The notes under the pieces: generated by a model
Databases searched by the model: none
Seen by the model: only the letters and a program-made list of their open reading frames with translations
What the model was told of the DNA's origin: nothing
Position numbers and translations under genes: made by a program
In this document: in pieces, positions 18,799 through 26,153 of the stretch
Layout: each line of letters begins with the position of its first letter
Numbering within the stretch: position 1 is the first letter of the stretch
Origin: Paracrocinitomix mangrovi
Lineage (GTDB): Bacteria; Bacteroidota; Bacteroidia; Flavobacteriales_D; Crocinitomicaceae
Direction of reading: 5' to 3'
DNA length: 64,000 nucleotides
Assembly (NCBI RefSeq): GCF_019740355.2
Contig: NZ_CP091819.1
Coordinates: 4,092,001-4,156,000, forward strand

Positions 18799-19565
18799 TA
18801 TTTATGTGCTTTAGATTGTTCCCAATAAACGTCCATTTCTTCCAGATTCATCTCAGATAACATTTTACCGTCTTTAGCTGTTTCAGCTTCCATCCACATA
18901 AAGCGATTAATGAATTTTTGATTTGTTCTTGCCAAGGCATCTTCAGGATTTACTCCAACCCATCTGGCATAATTGATTAATGAAAATAAGACATCACCAA
19001 ATTCCTCTTCCATCTTCACTTTATCTCCTTTTTCAACTTCAACTTGAAATTCGCCAATTTCTTCTTCAACCTTTTCCCAAACTTGGTCTTTGTTGTCCCA
19101 CTCAAATCCAATACCTTTCACTTTATCCTGAATTCTTGTAGCTTTTACTAAGGCAGGTAACGATTTAGGAACTCCTTCTAAAACTGATTTTTTGCCTTCT
19201 TTCAACTTTAGTTTTTCCCAATTGGCTTTTACTTCCTCTTCTGAACTAACTTTTACATCACCATAGATGTGTGGATGCCTGTGGACAAGTTTATCGCAAA
19301 TGGCGTTAAGTACATCTGTAATGTCAAAAGCATTCTTTTCTGAGGCTATTTTGGCATAAAAAACCATATGCAACATGAGGTCTCCAATTTCACCTTTCAG
19401 TTCTTCTAAGTCATTGGCAATAATAGCATCTGCCAACTCATAGGTCTCTTCAATAGTGAGGTGTCTAAGTGATTCTAATGTTTGCTTTTTATCCCATGGA
19501 CATTGTTCTCTCAGATCATCCATGATATTTAAAAGCCTTTCAAATGCTTTAAGTTTGTCCTCCAT
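18798..19565 (-). CDS. mazG: Nucleoside triphosphate pyrophosphohydrolase MazG
   Basis: House-cleaning enzyme that hydrolyses NTPs to NMP and pyrophosphate. 255 residues with two MazG all-alpha domains. The first has CPWDKKQTLESLRHLTIEET, EELKGEIGDLMLHMVFYAKI (ExxE...ExxD metal site) and HRHPHIYGDV; the second has GIGFEWDNKDQVWEKVEEEI and KMEEEFGDVLFSLINYARW. Divergent from the PagL-like gene with only 37 bases between starts. Confidence 0.95.
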   Translation of the reverse strand: MEDKLKAFERLLNIMDDLREQCPWDKKQTLESLRHLTIEETYELADAIIANDLEELKGEIGDLMLHMVFYAKIASEKNAFDITDVLNAICDKLVHRHPHIYGDVKVSSEEEVKANWEKLKLKEGKKSVLEGVPKSLPALVKATRIQDKVKGIGFEWDNKDQVWEKVEEEIGEFQVEVEKGDKVKMEEEFGDVLFSLINYARWVGVNPEDALARTNQKFINRFMWMEAETAKDGKMLSEMNLEEMDVYWEQSKAHK

Positions 19566-19602
19566 TTTTCTTAAATTGGCGCGTTTTTGGCGATATTGTG
19601 TT

Positions 19603-20724
19603 GTGAAGTTATTTACTTTTTTACTTTTAATTCTACTCTCTCACCTTAGTTTAGGACAAAGATTTCAACAATTTGTTCCTACATCTATTAATCTAAGATC
19701 TAAAGGAGGGTTTTTGATTGCTCATAGAGCAAACATGGCTCATTTACCACAAAAAAATTGTGTTGCTTTTGAATTGGAGTTAACCCAGCAAGATGTATCT
19801 AACTCAGCCTGGAACAAAATGTTCAAAGGCGCATACAGAGGAATTTCTTTACAGTATCATGATTTTGGGAATAAAGAGGTTTTAGGTAAAGGCTTTTCTA
19901 TTTTTCCGCATACCACTTTTCCTCTTTATCAAGGAAAGAAGTTCGGAGCCTTAGACTTTAGGATAGGAACCGGATTATCTATTGAAACCAAAGCTTATGA
20001 TGAAGTAACAAATCCAAAGAACAATGCAATAGGTTCACACCTTAATGGATATGTAAATTTGATGTTTCAATACAACAAGTATTTTGAACATTGGCACTTA
20101 GGTGCAGGGTTTGAATTTTCGCATTATTCAAATGCAGCAATGAAAGTTCCAAATTTAGGATTGAATATACCTTCAGTAGTATTCAATGTTGGATATGATA
20201 TAAAAACAAGAGAAGTATTTAAAAAAGGGTGGAGTGATTCTTTAGATGATAGTAATTACGAAAAGCGAATGGAAGATGAACTGAGAATCTTTGTAATTGG
20301 AAGTTCAAAACAAAATCCGGTTAAGTATACACCTGTAAAATCTAGGCCAGTAATTGCAGTGCAAGGATTGTATTCATTGAATGTTGGAAGCAGATGGAAG
20401 GTAGACTTTGCATTAGACGGAATTTTCAACGGAGGAAATCAATATCATTTAGATACTGTAGCCTATAAAGTAGGCGAAACTATTCAGTTTGGGGCTTTCG
20501 TTGGAGCTAGTATTCACTTTTACCGAGCTGAGTTTTTTACCGGCTTGGGAGTTTATTTTTGGAGTCCTGTACATCCATTTGATTATATCTATAATCGATT
20601 GGGATTCAGGTATCATTTTACAGATAAAATTTCAGCAATTGTGGGGATTAAAGCTCATTTGGGAATTGCTGATTATTTAGAGTTTGGAATAGGTTATCAA
20701 TTATGGAGCAAGCGGCGAAAATAG
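19603..20724 (+). CDS. PagL-like acyloxyacyl hydrolase (lipid A 3-O-deacylase family)
   Basis: 373 residues if translation starts at GTG 19603, which gives a clean signal peptide (KLFTFLLLILLSHLSLGQ). The open frame reaches back to 19456 but that part lies inside mazG and is not signal-like; no ATG fits. The diagnostic PagL segment is present: LGAGFEFSHYSNAAMKVPN, where His and Ser of HYSN are the catalytic pair, followed by LGLNIPS. The remaining alternation of aromatic residues suggests a beta-barrel. It is longer than classical PagL (about 150-190 aa) because it has extra strands on both sides. Outer-membrane location and lipid A remodelling are inferred from the family. Confidence 0.8.
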   Translation: MKLFTFLLLILLSHLSLGQRFQQFVPTSINLRSKGGFLIAHRANMAHLPQKNCVAFELELTQQDVSNSAWNKMFKGAYRGISLQYHDFGNKEVLGKGFSIFPHTTFPLYQGKKFGALDFRIGTGLSIETKAYDEVTNPKNNAIGSHLNGYVNLMFQYNKYFEHWHLGAGFEFSHYSNAAMKVPNLGLNIPSVVFNVGYDIKTREVFKKGWSDSLDDSNYEKRMEDELRIFVIGSSKQNPVKYTPVKSRPVIAVQGLYSLNVGSRWKVDFALDGIFNGGNQYHLDTVAYKVGETIQFGAFVGASIHFYRAEFFTGLGVYFWSPVHPFDYIYNRLGFRYHFTDKISAIVGIKAHLGIADYLEFGIGYQLWSKRRK

Positions 20725-21446
20725 GTTTAAGTGTATTGGTGTTCTTCTTTTTGATGGCATGTAAAAAGAGTGAGGAAAGAAGATGCTTTAAGGGACACGG
20801 TGAGGAAACTGTGAGAGAAATACAGTTGGACAGTGTTAGATATTGGCATTTGGGACCAAGAATGAAGTATCGCATCATACAAGACACAAGTAGAAAAATC
20901 TTGGTAAAAGGTGGCGAAAATATGGTTGGTTTGATCAGTGCGGAACAAAATGCAGATTCCATTAAAATAACAAGTGGGAATCGTTGTCATTTTTTAAGAG
21001 ACAACGAGCGAAAAGTAGAAGTTGAAATTCATTATCCATACTTCGGCAAGTTTTACATTGAACCTTCAGATTCAGTAATATTTGAAGAGACAATTGTGGC
21101 AGACACCTTAATGATAGAAATGAGAGAAGGAGGAGGTGTATTGACATTGGATGTTGATGCCGTTTATATGAAAATGGTGGTTTCAATTGGAACTTCAGAT
21201 TTTCACTTGAGTGGACATGCTCAATTGGGAGATGTTAAGATTCAGGAAAAAGGATTTGGAAATGCTTTGGATTTTACCGCAGATCAATATTCTGTTTATC
21301 AAAATTCAAGGGTAGATCTTCCGGTTAATTTAGAAGGTGCAAATGCAACGGTATTAATTGACGGAACCGGAGATGTCAAGTATACAGGAACACCTGTTCA
21401 GGTGGTAAGAAAAGGTCCGGGAAGCGGACAACTCATTCAAATGTAA
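20703..21446 (+). CDS. GIN-domain (DUF2807) lipoprotein
   Basis: 247 residues. Lipobox LVFFFLMAC with Cys at residue 20. The rest is repetitive beta-strand sequence (VEVEIHYPYFGKFYIEPSDS, VYMKMVVSIGTSDFHLSG, VTVLIDGTGDVKYTGTPVQV in part), the right-handed beta-helix style of the DUF2807/GIN head domain found in Bacteroidota surface proteins. It overlaps the PagL-like gene by 22 bases, so the two are co-transcribed and perhaps act at the same membrane. Exact function is unknown. Confidence 0.8.
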   Translation: MEQAAKIGLSVLVFFFLMACKKSEERRCFKGHGEETVREIQLDSVRYWHLGPRMKYRIIQDTSRKILVKGGENMVGLISAEQNADSIKITSGNRCHFLRDNERKVEVEIHYPYFGKFYIEPSDSVIFEETIVADTLMIEMREGGGVLTLDVDAVYMKMVVSIGTSDFHLSGHAQLGDVKIQEKGFGNALDFTADQYSVYQNSRVDLPVNLEGANATVLIDGTGDVKYTGTPVQVVRKGPGSGQLIQM

Positions 21447-21565
21447 TCGTTAAGAACTGTATTAAATAGTTGATAACTATTTTCAAATACGCAATGTATT
21501 GATTTTGTTATTGTTTGAATAATATTACATTTGGTATAGTTTAAACCAATTAATAAAATTAGATT

Positions 21566-22030
21566 ATGCACAAACAAAGAATGTTAATAGTAGGTGGTGG
21601 AGCCTTGGCTATTGTTGCGGCTTTTTTACCATGGATTTCGATTTCTTTCTTCGGAATGACTGTCAGAGCTTCAGGAATTAGCGCTGGATTGTATGACGGA
21701 TGGATTGTTTTAGGGTTAGGTGCTGCTGTTGCAGGGCTTGCTTTTACACAAGGAGATAGAAATGCAGAATTAGATGCAACTCAGAAAAAAACTATTGCCG
21801 GAATGGGTGGAGCAATCGTAGGTTACATGTTGTTTTTTATGTTTGTAAGAGCTCAAGGTGGATTCGGTGCTTTAGGAATTGGAGTTTATATTGCATTGTT
21901 ATCAGGAATTGCTGTATTAGCTGCTCCTTTTGTAATTAAAGGAGATGGTAACTTTGAAATGCCTACAAAAGATACAATCAAAGCGGATTTAGATGGAACA
22001 GGTGATGATTCTACATCAACTGAGGCATAA
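21566..22030 (+). CDS. Small four-span membrane protein
   Basis: 154 residues. Hydrophobic stretches are at about 6-24, 45-61, 77-96 and 102-122. The acidic, Thr/Ser/Asp-rich cytosolic tail (TIKADLDGTGDDSTSTEA) resembles the acidic tails of other proteins in this array. First gene of a five-gene array of small membrane proteins. It has its own terminator (22055-22084). Family not recognised. Confidence 0.65.
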   Translation: MHKQRMLIVGGGALAIVAAFLPWISISFFGMTVRASGISAGLYDGWIVLGLGAAVAGLAFTQGDRNAELDATQKKTIAGMGGAIVGYMLFFMFVRAQGGFGALGIGVYIALLSGIAVLAAPFVIKGDGNFEMPTKDTIKADLDGTGDDSTSTEA

Positions 22031-22054
22031 TAAATCTCAATATATTATTGTAAG

Positions 22055-22084
22055 AAACACATCATGCGAATGATGTGTTTTTTT
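22055..22084 (+). terminator. Intrinsic terminator
   Basis: Perfect 11-bp stem AAACACATCAT / ATGATGTGTTT with GCGA loop, running into seven T (22078-22084). It follows the 21566-22030 gene. Confidence 0.9.
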
Positions 22085-22120
22085 GTTAATATTGAGATAG
22101 TTAAACCAAATTTATAACCT

Positions 22121-22483
22121 ATGTTTTTAATTGTATATATAGTATTTGTTTTGTCTCTGACAGTATTTTTAGTTGTAGGTCAATACAAAGCTTTTGAAAA
22201 AGCCGGGCAACCGGGATGGTCTATTTTTGTTCCTATTTACAATATCATCATTATGTTCAGAGTAGCCGGTAGAGATGATTGGTGGGCAGTATTGATTCCT
22301 ATTTACAACATCATTGTGCTCTGGCAATTTTCACAAGAAGTTGCTCGAAGATTTGGTAAAGAATCATCCTTCGGAGTTGGCTTGTTCTTTTTAGGCGGAA
22401 TTTTCTGGGCAATTTTAGGATTCGGAAATGCTCAATATGAAGGCGCAGTTAGACCAACTGATGACGAACTTCTAGATGCCTAA
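22121..22483 (+). CDS. DUF5684 family small membrane protein
   Basis: 120 residues. The pattern KAFEKAGQPGWSIFVPIYNI, then RVAGRDDWWAVLIPIYNIIV, is the signature of DUF5684 (K-AG-PGW...P-YN). Three or four hydrophobic stretches. The C-terminus is acidic (RPTDDELLDA). Function is unknown; related domains occur near signal peptidase genes in Bacteroidota. Confidence 0.75.
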   Translation: MFLIVYIVFVLSLTVFLVVGQYKAFEKAGQPGWSIFVPIYNIIIMFRVAGRDDWWAVLIPIYNIIVLWQFSQEVARRFGKESSFGVGLFFLGGIFWAILGFGNAQYEGAVRPTDDELLDA

Positions 22484-22522
22484 CAATTAAGAAAAGTTTT
22501 AGAATAAAATTTAAATAAAAAT

Positions 22523-22933
22523 ATGAGTGAAGAAATCTTAGATGCAACTCCTGAAATGGGATCATCAGAAGGAAGACCGGTATTTATTACAGTATTGTGT
22601 ATATTAACCTGGGTGGGTTCAGGAATTGGAATGTTGGGGCCATTGACAAGAGGATTGAATAATTATAGTAATCCTTTGTGGTATGATTTGGCATTGGCAG
22701 CAACAAGTGTTGTTACTGCTTATGCAGCATATGAAATTTGGAACCTTAAAAAGAGAGGATTATACATTTACACAGTTGCAGAGGTAATTTCCATAATTAT
22801 GCCGATTGTGTACATATACATGATAGCACCGGCTTTTGTAAGAAATATGGCCATGTCTGTGATTTTTATCTATACAATATTTCCAATTTCTTTTATTGTA
22901 ATGTATTGGGTGAATGCTAAGCACCTGAAGTAG
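22523..22933 (+). CDS. Small four-span membrane protein with MSEEILD start
   Basis: 136 residues. A short cytosolic N-terminus (MSEEILDATPEMGSSEGRP) precedes helices at about 20-40, 52-68, 75-98 and 105-130. The MSEEI-(L/I)-D opening, acidic/small linker and first-helix pattern (TVLCILTWVGSGIGML) echo those of the next two genes (TLSILSIVGNSLWGLL), suggesting distant paralogy. Function unknown. Confidence 0.65.
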   Translation: MSEEILDATPEMGSSEGRPVFITVLCILTWVGSGIGMLGPLTRGLNNYSNPLWYDLALAATSVVTAYAAYEIWNLKKRGLYIYTVAEVISIIMPIVYIYMIAPAFVRNMAMSVIFIYTIFPISFIVMYWVNAKHLK

Positions 22934-23053
22934 CAATTGATTCAGGGATAATGACATACCAGCAAAACATTGTGTCTGGTTATTTTTAAATGTATTTGTG
23001 GAATAGTAAATTTTCAATTACTATATTGCAATCAAAATCGAAACTTACTAATT

Positions 23054-23494
23054 ATGTCAGAAGAAATTATTGACCAAAATGAAAGCGGTGGAGCAACTAC
23101 AGTTCCAGATGCAGTGAAAACTCTATCAATCCTTAGTATTGTTGGAAATAGTCTTTGGGGACTATTAATTTTAATAGCCTTGTTCTACATTCTTGGAGCA
23201 ACTGGTTCAATGGGACGTTTTATGCCTGCAGGTGCAGGAGGAATGGTAGCAATGGTCGTTGTGATCATTATTTTAATGCTATTATTGAACGTTTTAGGTT
23301 TGGTAGCAGCTATCAAAATGATGCAAGGAAACAAAAAGGCCTTTATCTTGTATGCCATTGTTACAGGAATTTGGGCTTTGTTAATGCTTGTTGCAGGAGC
23401 AAATGGCGGACAAATTTTAAATATTGTTAGCGGTTTAGCTTCAGCTGGATTTATTGTAGCATTAGGAATGCAAATGAAAAATATGCCTGACTAG
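23054..23494 (+). CDS. Duplicated four-span membrane protein, copy 1
   Basis: 146 residues from the ATG at 23054 (MSEEIIDQNESGGATTVPDA); an in-frame start at 22970 would add 28 residues in the leader conserved as non-coding in copy 2. Helices are at about 23-48, 62-88, 97-117 and 121-139. The first 38 residues and the C-terminal VALGMQMKNMP are identical to copy 2. The loop between helices 1 and 2 (GATGSMGRFMPAGAGG) is not conserved. Function unknown. Confidence 0.75.
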   Translation: MSEEIIDQNESGGATTVPDAVKTLSILSIVGNSLWGLLILIALFYILGATGSMGRFMPAGAGGMVAMVVVIIILMLLLNVLGLVAAIKMMQGNKKAFILYAIVTGIWALLMLVAGANGGQILNIVSGLASAGFIVALGMQMKNMPD

Positions 23495-23517
23495 TTATTG
23501 GCATTTTCAAAATATTA

Positions 23518-23549
23518 AATCGCAAGTCTTTTGGCTTGCGATTTTTTTT
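23518..23549 (+). terminator. Intrinsic terminator of copy 1
   Basis: AATCGCAAG (23518-23526) pairs with CTTGCGATT (23535-23543), followed by a T run to 23549. Confidence 0.9.
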
Positions 23550-23632
23550 GCAAAATCTCCATGTTTGATCAAGAAGCTTTTTCTCAATTGTAATCAATTA
23601 CTATATTGCGGTCAAATCGAAACTTACTAATT

Positions 23633-24073
23633 ATGTCAGAAGAAATTATCGACCAAAATGAAAGTGGTGGAGCAACAACAGTTCCAGATGCAGTTAAAAC
23701 ATTATCAATCCTAAGTATTGTAGGGAATAGCCTATGGGGATTATTAATGCTTATAGGGATGTTTTACATTTTAGCTATTGCAAGTACAGTTAGAGTACTT
23801 CCGATTGCTGATCCGGGAGGAGCAATGGCAGTTATCGTAATTGTATTTTTAATTATGATTGGACTTAATATTTTAGGTTTAGTTGCTGCAATTAAGATTA
23901 TGAGAGGAAATAAAAAAGCCTTTATCATGTATGCAATTGTAACCGGAATTTGGGCATTACTTTTATTACTCGGAGGAGCAAATAGCGGACAAATGTTGAA
24001 TATTGTTTGTGGATTAGCTTCAGCAGGATTTATTGTTGCCTTAGGAATGCAAATGAAAAATATGCCTGAATAA
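23633..24073 (+). CDS. Duplicated four-span membrane protein, copy 2
   Basis: 146 residues from the ATG at 23633. Paralogue of the preceding gene, of identical length. Identical N-terminal 38 residues, conserved LGLVAAIK.M.GNKKAFI.YAIVTGIWALL, and conserved end. The loop after helix 1 is changed to AIASTVRVLPIADPGG. The strongly kept cytosolic ends against a changed exterior loop suggest a conserved interior partner. Function unknown. Confidence 0.75.
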   Translation: MSEEIIDQNESGGATTVPDAVKTLSILSIVGNSLWGLLMLIGMFYILAIASTVRVLPIADPGGAMAVIVIVFLIMIGLNILGLVAAIKIMRGNKKAFIMYAIVTGIWALLLLLGGANSGQMLNIVCGLASAGFIVALGMQMKNMPE

Positions 24074-24097
24074 TTATCAGGTAATTTTAAGATATTG

Positions 24098-24130
24098 AAT
24101 CGCAAGTCTAGTTAGGCTTGCGATTTTTTT
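24098..24130 (+). terminator. Intrinsic terminator of copy 2
   Basis: AATCGCAAG (24098-24106) pairs with CTTGCGATT (24117-24125), then a T run to 24130. The stem is the same as in copy 1 and only the loop differs, so the duplication includes the terminator. Confidence 0.9.
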
Positions 24131-24158
24131 ATTGAAAGTTATTTAATTATAAAACGAC

Positions 24159-24166
24159 TATCTTTG
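24159..24166 (+). promoter_or_regulatory. -7 element for the small Cys-rich membrane gene
   Basis: TATCTTTG fits TAnnTTTG and ends 11 bases before the ATG at 24178. Only a loosely spaced TTG (24132-24134) could serve as -33. Confidence 0.5.
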
Positions 24167-24177
24167 TATAAGATATT

Positions 24178-24375
24178 ATGAAACTAGCACTAATAGCAAT
24201 CGCACTTTTGGCAGTAGGTTTTGCAGGTATTGCCATCAAAATTTGGGGAAAGAAAAATGGCGAGTTCGCCGGAACATGTGCCAGTAACAATCCTATATTC
24301 AATAAAGAAGGAGAACCTTGTAGCTTTTGTGGAGCTCGTCCTGATGAAAAATGCTTAGCAGAAGAGAAAGAGTAA
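24178..24375 (+). CDS. Small single-span protein with a Cys cluster
   Basis: 65 residues. One hydrophobic helix (LALIAIALLAVGFAGIAIKI) is followed by a short domain with four Cys: GTCASN, EPCSFCGARPDEKC. The CxxC plus two further Cys could bind a metal or Fe-S cluster. The FAGTCASNNP...NKEGEPC.FCG pattern is a small family recurring in Bacteroidota, usually annotated only as membrane or secreted protein. Function unknown. Confidence 0.75.
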   Translation: MKLALIAIALLAVGFAGIAIKIWGKKNGEFAGTCASNNPIFNKEGEPCSFCGARPDEKCLAEEKE

Positions 24376-24436
24376 TCTTAGTTGACGATTTTCATTCAAT
24401 TCTCTTCTTTATTACCTATCCGATTATTTCATATTA

Positions 24437-24448
24437 TAAGTGATGAGT
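24437..24448 (+). repeat. TGATGAGT repeat, left flank of the four-helix gene
   Basis: AGTGATGAGT (24439-24448) is the exact reverse complement of ACTCATCACT at 24932-24941. Together they bracket the four-helix-bundle gene as inverted repeats about 480 bases apart. Confidence 0.6.
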
Positions 24449-24455
24449 GTGAAAG

Positions 24456-24827
24456 TCATCTTTTGGCTAAGTTGCTCTTTGCAGTTAAAATTGCACTCTT
24501 AATCATCCTTAATAATTCAGTAGACTTATAATGTAAATTATTTGCTGATTCAGCCTTTAAATATCCGGTTTCAGTCAGAAGTTGAATCCAGAAAATTGTT
24601 TCGTCACATTCTTTTTGTGCGATATGGTATTTGTGAATGAAGTCTTTAATACTTTCAGCATTTTGTGCTTCTCTAGAAAGTGCCCCAACTGCAGTTCCAC
24701 TTCTCAATAATTGTTTACTAAGAACGAATTCTCTTTCTTCTTTGACTAGGTGTTTGTAGGTATTTACTATGTCAATTGCAAAATAAAAACTCTTTTTGTC
24801 AATAGGTCCGTTAAAGGTTTGTTTCAT
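24456..24827 (-). CDS. Four helix bundle protein (S23 / Avd-like family)
   Basis: 123 residues from the ATG giving MKQTFNGPIDKK; eight more residues would come from an upstream in-frame start. Features of the S23 intervening-sequence family: FAIDIVNTYKHL, KQLLRSGTAVGALSREAQNA (the R-S-x-x-G...E-A pattern), and YHIAQKECDETIFWIQLLTETGY. The family forms pentameric four-helix bundles and includes the Avd protein of diversity-generating retroelements. No reverse transcriptase or rRNA is near, so it is a free-standing member. It sits between inverted low-complexity repeats. Confidence 0.85.
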   Translation of the reverse strand: MKQTFNGPIDKKSFYFAIDIVNTYKHLVKEEREFVLSKQLLRSGTAVGALSREAQNAESIKDFIHKYHIAQKECDETIFWIQLLTETGYLKAESANNLHYKSTELLRMIKSAILTAKSNLAKR

Positions 24828-24925
24828 AATTGAATAAATTTGAACCACCAAATCAATTTAAACAAACCGTAATCTATTTACGTTATAACTAAAGAATTCA
24901 ATATTTTACCATTCTCACTGAACTT

Positions 24926-24966
24926 CACCTAACTCATCACTCCTAACTCCTAATTCATCACTCTAA
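24926..24966 (-). repeat. TGATGAGTTA-type repeats, right flank of the four-helix gene
   Basis: On the minus strand the tract reads GTGATGAATTAGGAGTTAGG and then AGTGATGAGTTAGGTG. It shares GAGTGATGAGTTA (13 bases) with the 8.4-kb repeat. It runs up to the dapD stop codon at 24967. Confidence 0.65.
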
Positions 24967-25776
24967 TTAAACTGCAACATCATTCTCTCTCAATGCGTCA
25001 TTCAAACTCGTCTTCTTATCTGTAGATTCTTTTCTTTTACCAATGATTAAAGCACATGGTACCTGATATTCTCCTGCAGGGAACTTTTTAGTATAAGATC
25101 CAGGAATTACAACGCTTCGAGCAGGGACATAACCTTTCATTTCTTTTGGTTCATCTCCAGTAATATCAATTATTTTGGTAGACATAGTTAATACCACATT
25201 TGCACCCAAAACGGCTTCTTTACCAACACGTACTCCTTCAACAACAATACATCTTGAACCAATAAAGGCATTGTCTTCAATAATTACCGGAGCAGCTTGT
25301 AATGGCTCTAAAACTCCACCAATTCCTACACCTCCACTTAAGTGAACTCCTTTTCCAATTTGAGCACATGATCCAACTGTAGCCCAGGTATCAACCATAG
25401 TTCCCTCATCTACATAGGCACCAATATTTACATAAGATGGCATCATAATAACACCTTTTGAAATATAGGCTCCATATCTTGCAAGTGCATGAGGAACAAC
25501 CCTGATTCCTTTTTGTTGATATCCGGTTTTTAACGCCATTTTATCATGAAATTCAAAAGGACCAACCTCAATGGTTTCCATTTTTCTAATAGGAAAATAC
25601 ATGACAACTGCCTTTTTTACCCACTCATTAACTTGCCAGTTACCATCTGCTAATGGTTCAGCAACTCTCAATTCACCTTCGTCCAATTGTTTTATTACCT
25701 GATTAATGGCTTCTTGTACTTCGGTTGTTTCAAGTAAACTTCTGTCTTCCCAGGCTTTTTCAATTATTGATTGCAT
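24967..25776 (-). CDS. dapD: 2,3,4,5-tetrahydropyridine-2,6-dicarboxylate N-succinyltransferase
   Basis: Lysine/meso-DAP pathway enzyme (succinylase branch), 269 residues. The N-terminal helical domain is followed by a left-handed beta-helix of hexapeptide repeats: GVIMMPSYVNIGAYVDEGTM, TVGSCAQIGKGVHLSGGVGI and IGSRCIVVEGVRVGKEAVLG. The conserved GVLEPLQAAPVIIEDN loop is present. It supplies DAP for peptidoglycan, which Mpl in this window also handles. Confidence 0.97.
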   Translation of the reverse strand: MQSIIEKAWEDRSLLETTEVQEAINQVIKQLDEGELRVAEPLADGNWQVNEWVKKAVVMYFPIRKMETIEVGPFEFHDKMALKTGYQQKGIRVVPHALARYGAYISKGVIMMPSYVNIGAYVDEGTMVDTWATVGSCAQIGKGVHLSGGVGIGGVLEPLQAAPVIIEDNAFIGSRCIVVEGVRVGKEAVLGANVVLTMSTKIIDITGDEPKEMKGYVPARSVVIPGSYTKKFPAGEYQVPCALIIGKRKESTDKKTSLNDALRENDVAV

Positions 25777-25799
25777 CTTATTTTCCTATTATTTGTGTG

Positions 25800-25807
25800 C
25801 AAAGATA
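25800..25807 (-). promoter_or_regulatory. -7 element for dapD
   Basis: Minus-strand TATCTTTG (25807-25800) lies 23 bases before the dapD ATG. No convincing -33 element is seen. Confidence 0.5.
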
Positions 25808-25868
25808 GGACTTGCTTTGTGGAATCTTGATTAATTTTGAGTTTAATATTTAATCAAAAAGAAAAGAA

Positions 25869-26153
25869 ATGTTTGGAAACGATATGATGAAAAAGTTGCA
25901 GCAAATGCAACAACAAGTAGAGGAAACTAAAAAGAGATTGGACAATATCATCATTGAAGGTGAGTCTGGTGGAGTAACTGTAAAGGTGAATGGAAATGGA
26001 GTTGTAAAAGACATCATTGGAGGAGATAATATGGAAGCAGAAGAGTTAAAAGACCATATTATAATTGCCTCAAATAAGGCTTTAGAACAAGCAAATAATA
26101 CCAAAGAGCTTGAAATGGCAAGTTCAGCTAAGGGAATCATTCCTGGAATGTAA
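25869..26153 (+). CDS. YbaB/EbfC nucleoid-associated protein
   Basis: 94 residues with the standard layout: N-terminal amphipathic helix rich in Gln/Met (MMKKLQQMQQQVEETKKRL), a beta sheet with GESGGVTVKVNGNGVVKDI, and a C-terminal helix (LKDHIIIASNKALEQAN). Dimeric tweezers-like DNA-binding protein. In many bacteria it sits with dnaX/recR, but here it overlaps a TauE exporter by one base. Confidence 0.93.
   Translation: MFGNDMMKKLQQMQQQVEETKKRLDNIIIEGESGGVTVKVNGNGVVKDIIGGDNMEAEELKDHIIIASNKALEQANNTKELEMASSAKGIIPGM

Larger units (their letters stand above)
23014..24130 (+). repeat. Tandem duplication of a whole transcription unit
   Basis: Unit 1 is about 23014-23549 and unit 2 about 23594-24130. 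Each holds the same upstream stretch (TCAATTACTATATTGC ... AAACTTACTAATT right before the ATG), a 146-codon gene and a downstream AATCGCAAG/CTTGCGATT hairpin. The coding copies differ at many third positions, so the event is not recent. Confidence 0.85.

Noticed and set aside
19456-19602. Upstream extension of the PagL-like protein
   Set aside because: It is antisense to mazG and lacks signal-peptide character; GTG 19603 gives a proper signal.
22970-23053. N-terminal extension of copy 1 of the duplicated membrane gene
   Set aside because: The matching leader of copy 2 is conserved as DNA and the shared protein begins at MSEEIID in both.
24456-24827. Possible 23S rRNA intervening sequence or diversity-generating retroelement
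   Set aside because: No rRNA, reverse transcriptase, or template/variable repeat is present around the four-helix gene.
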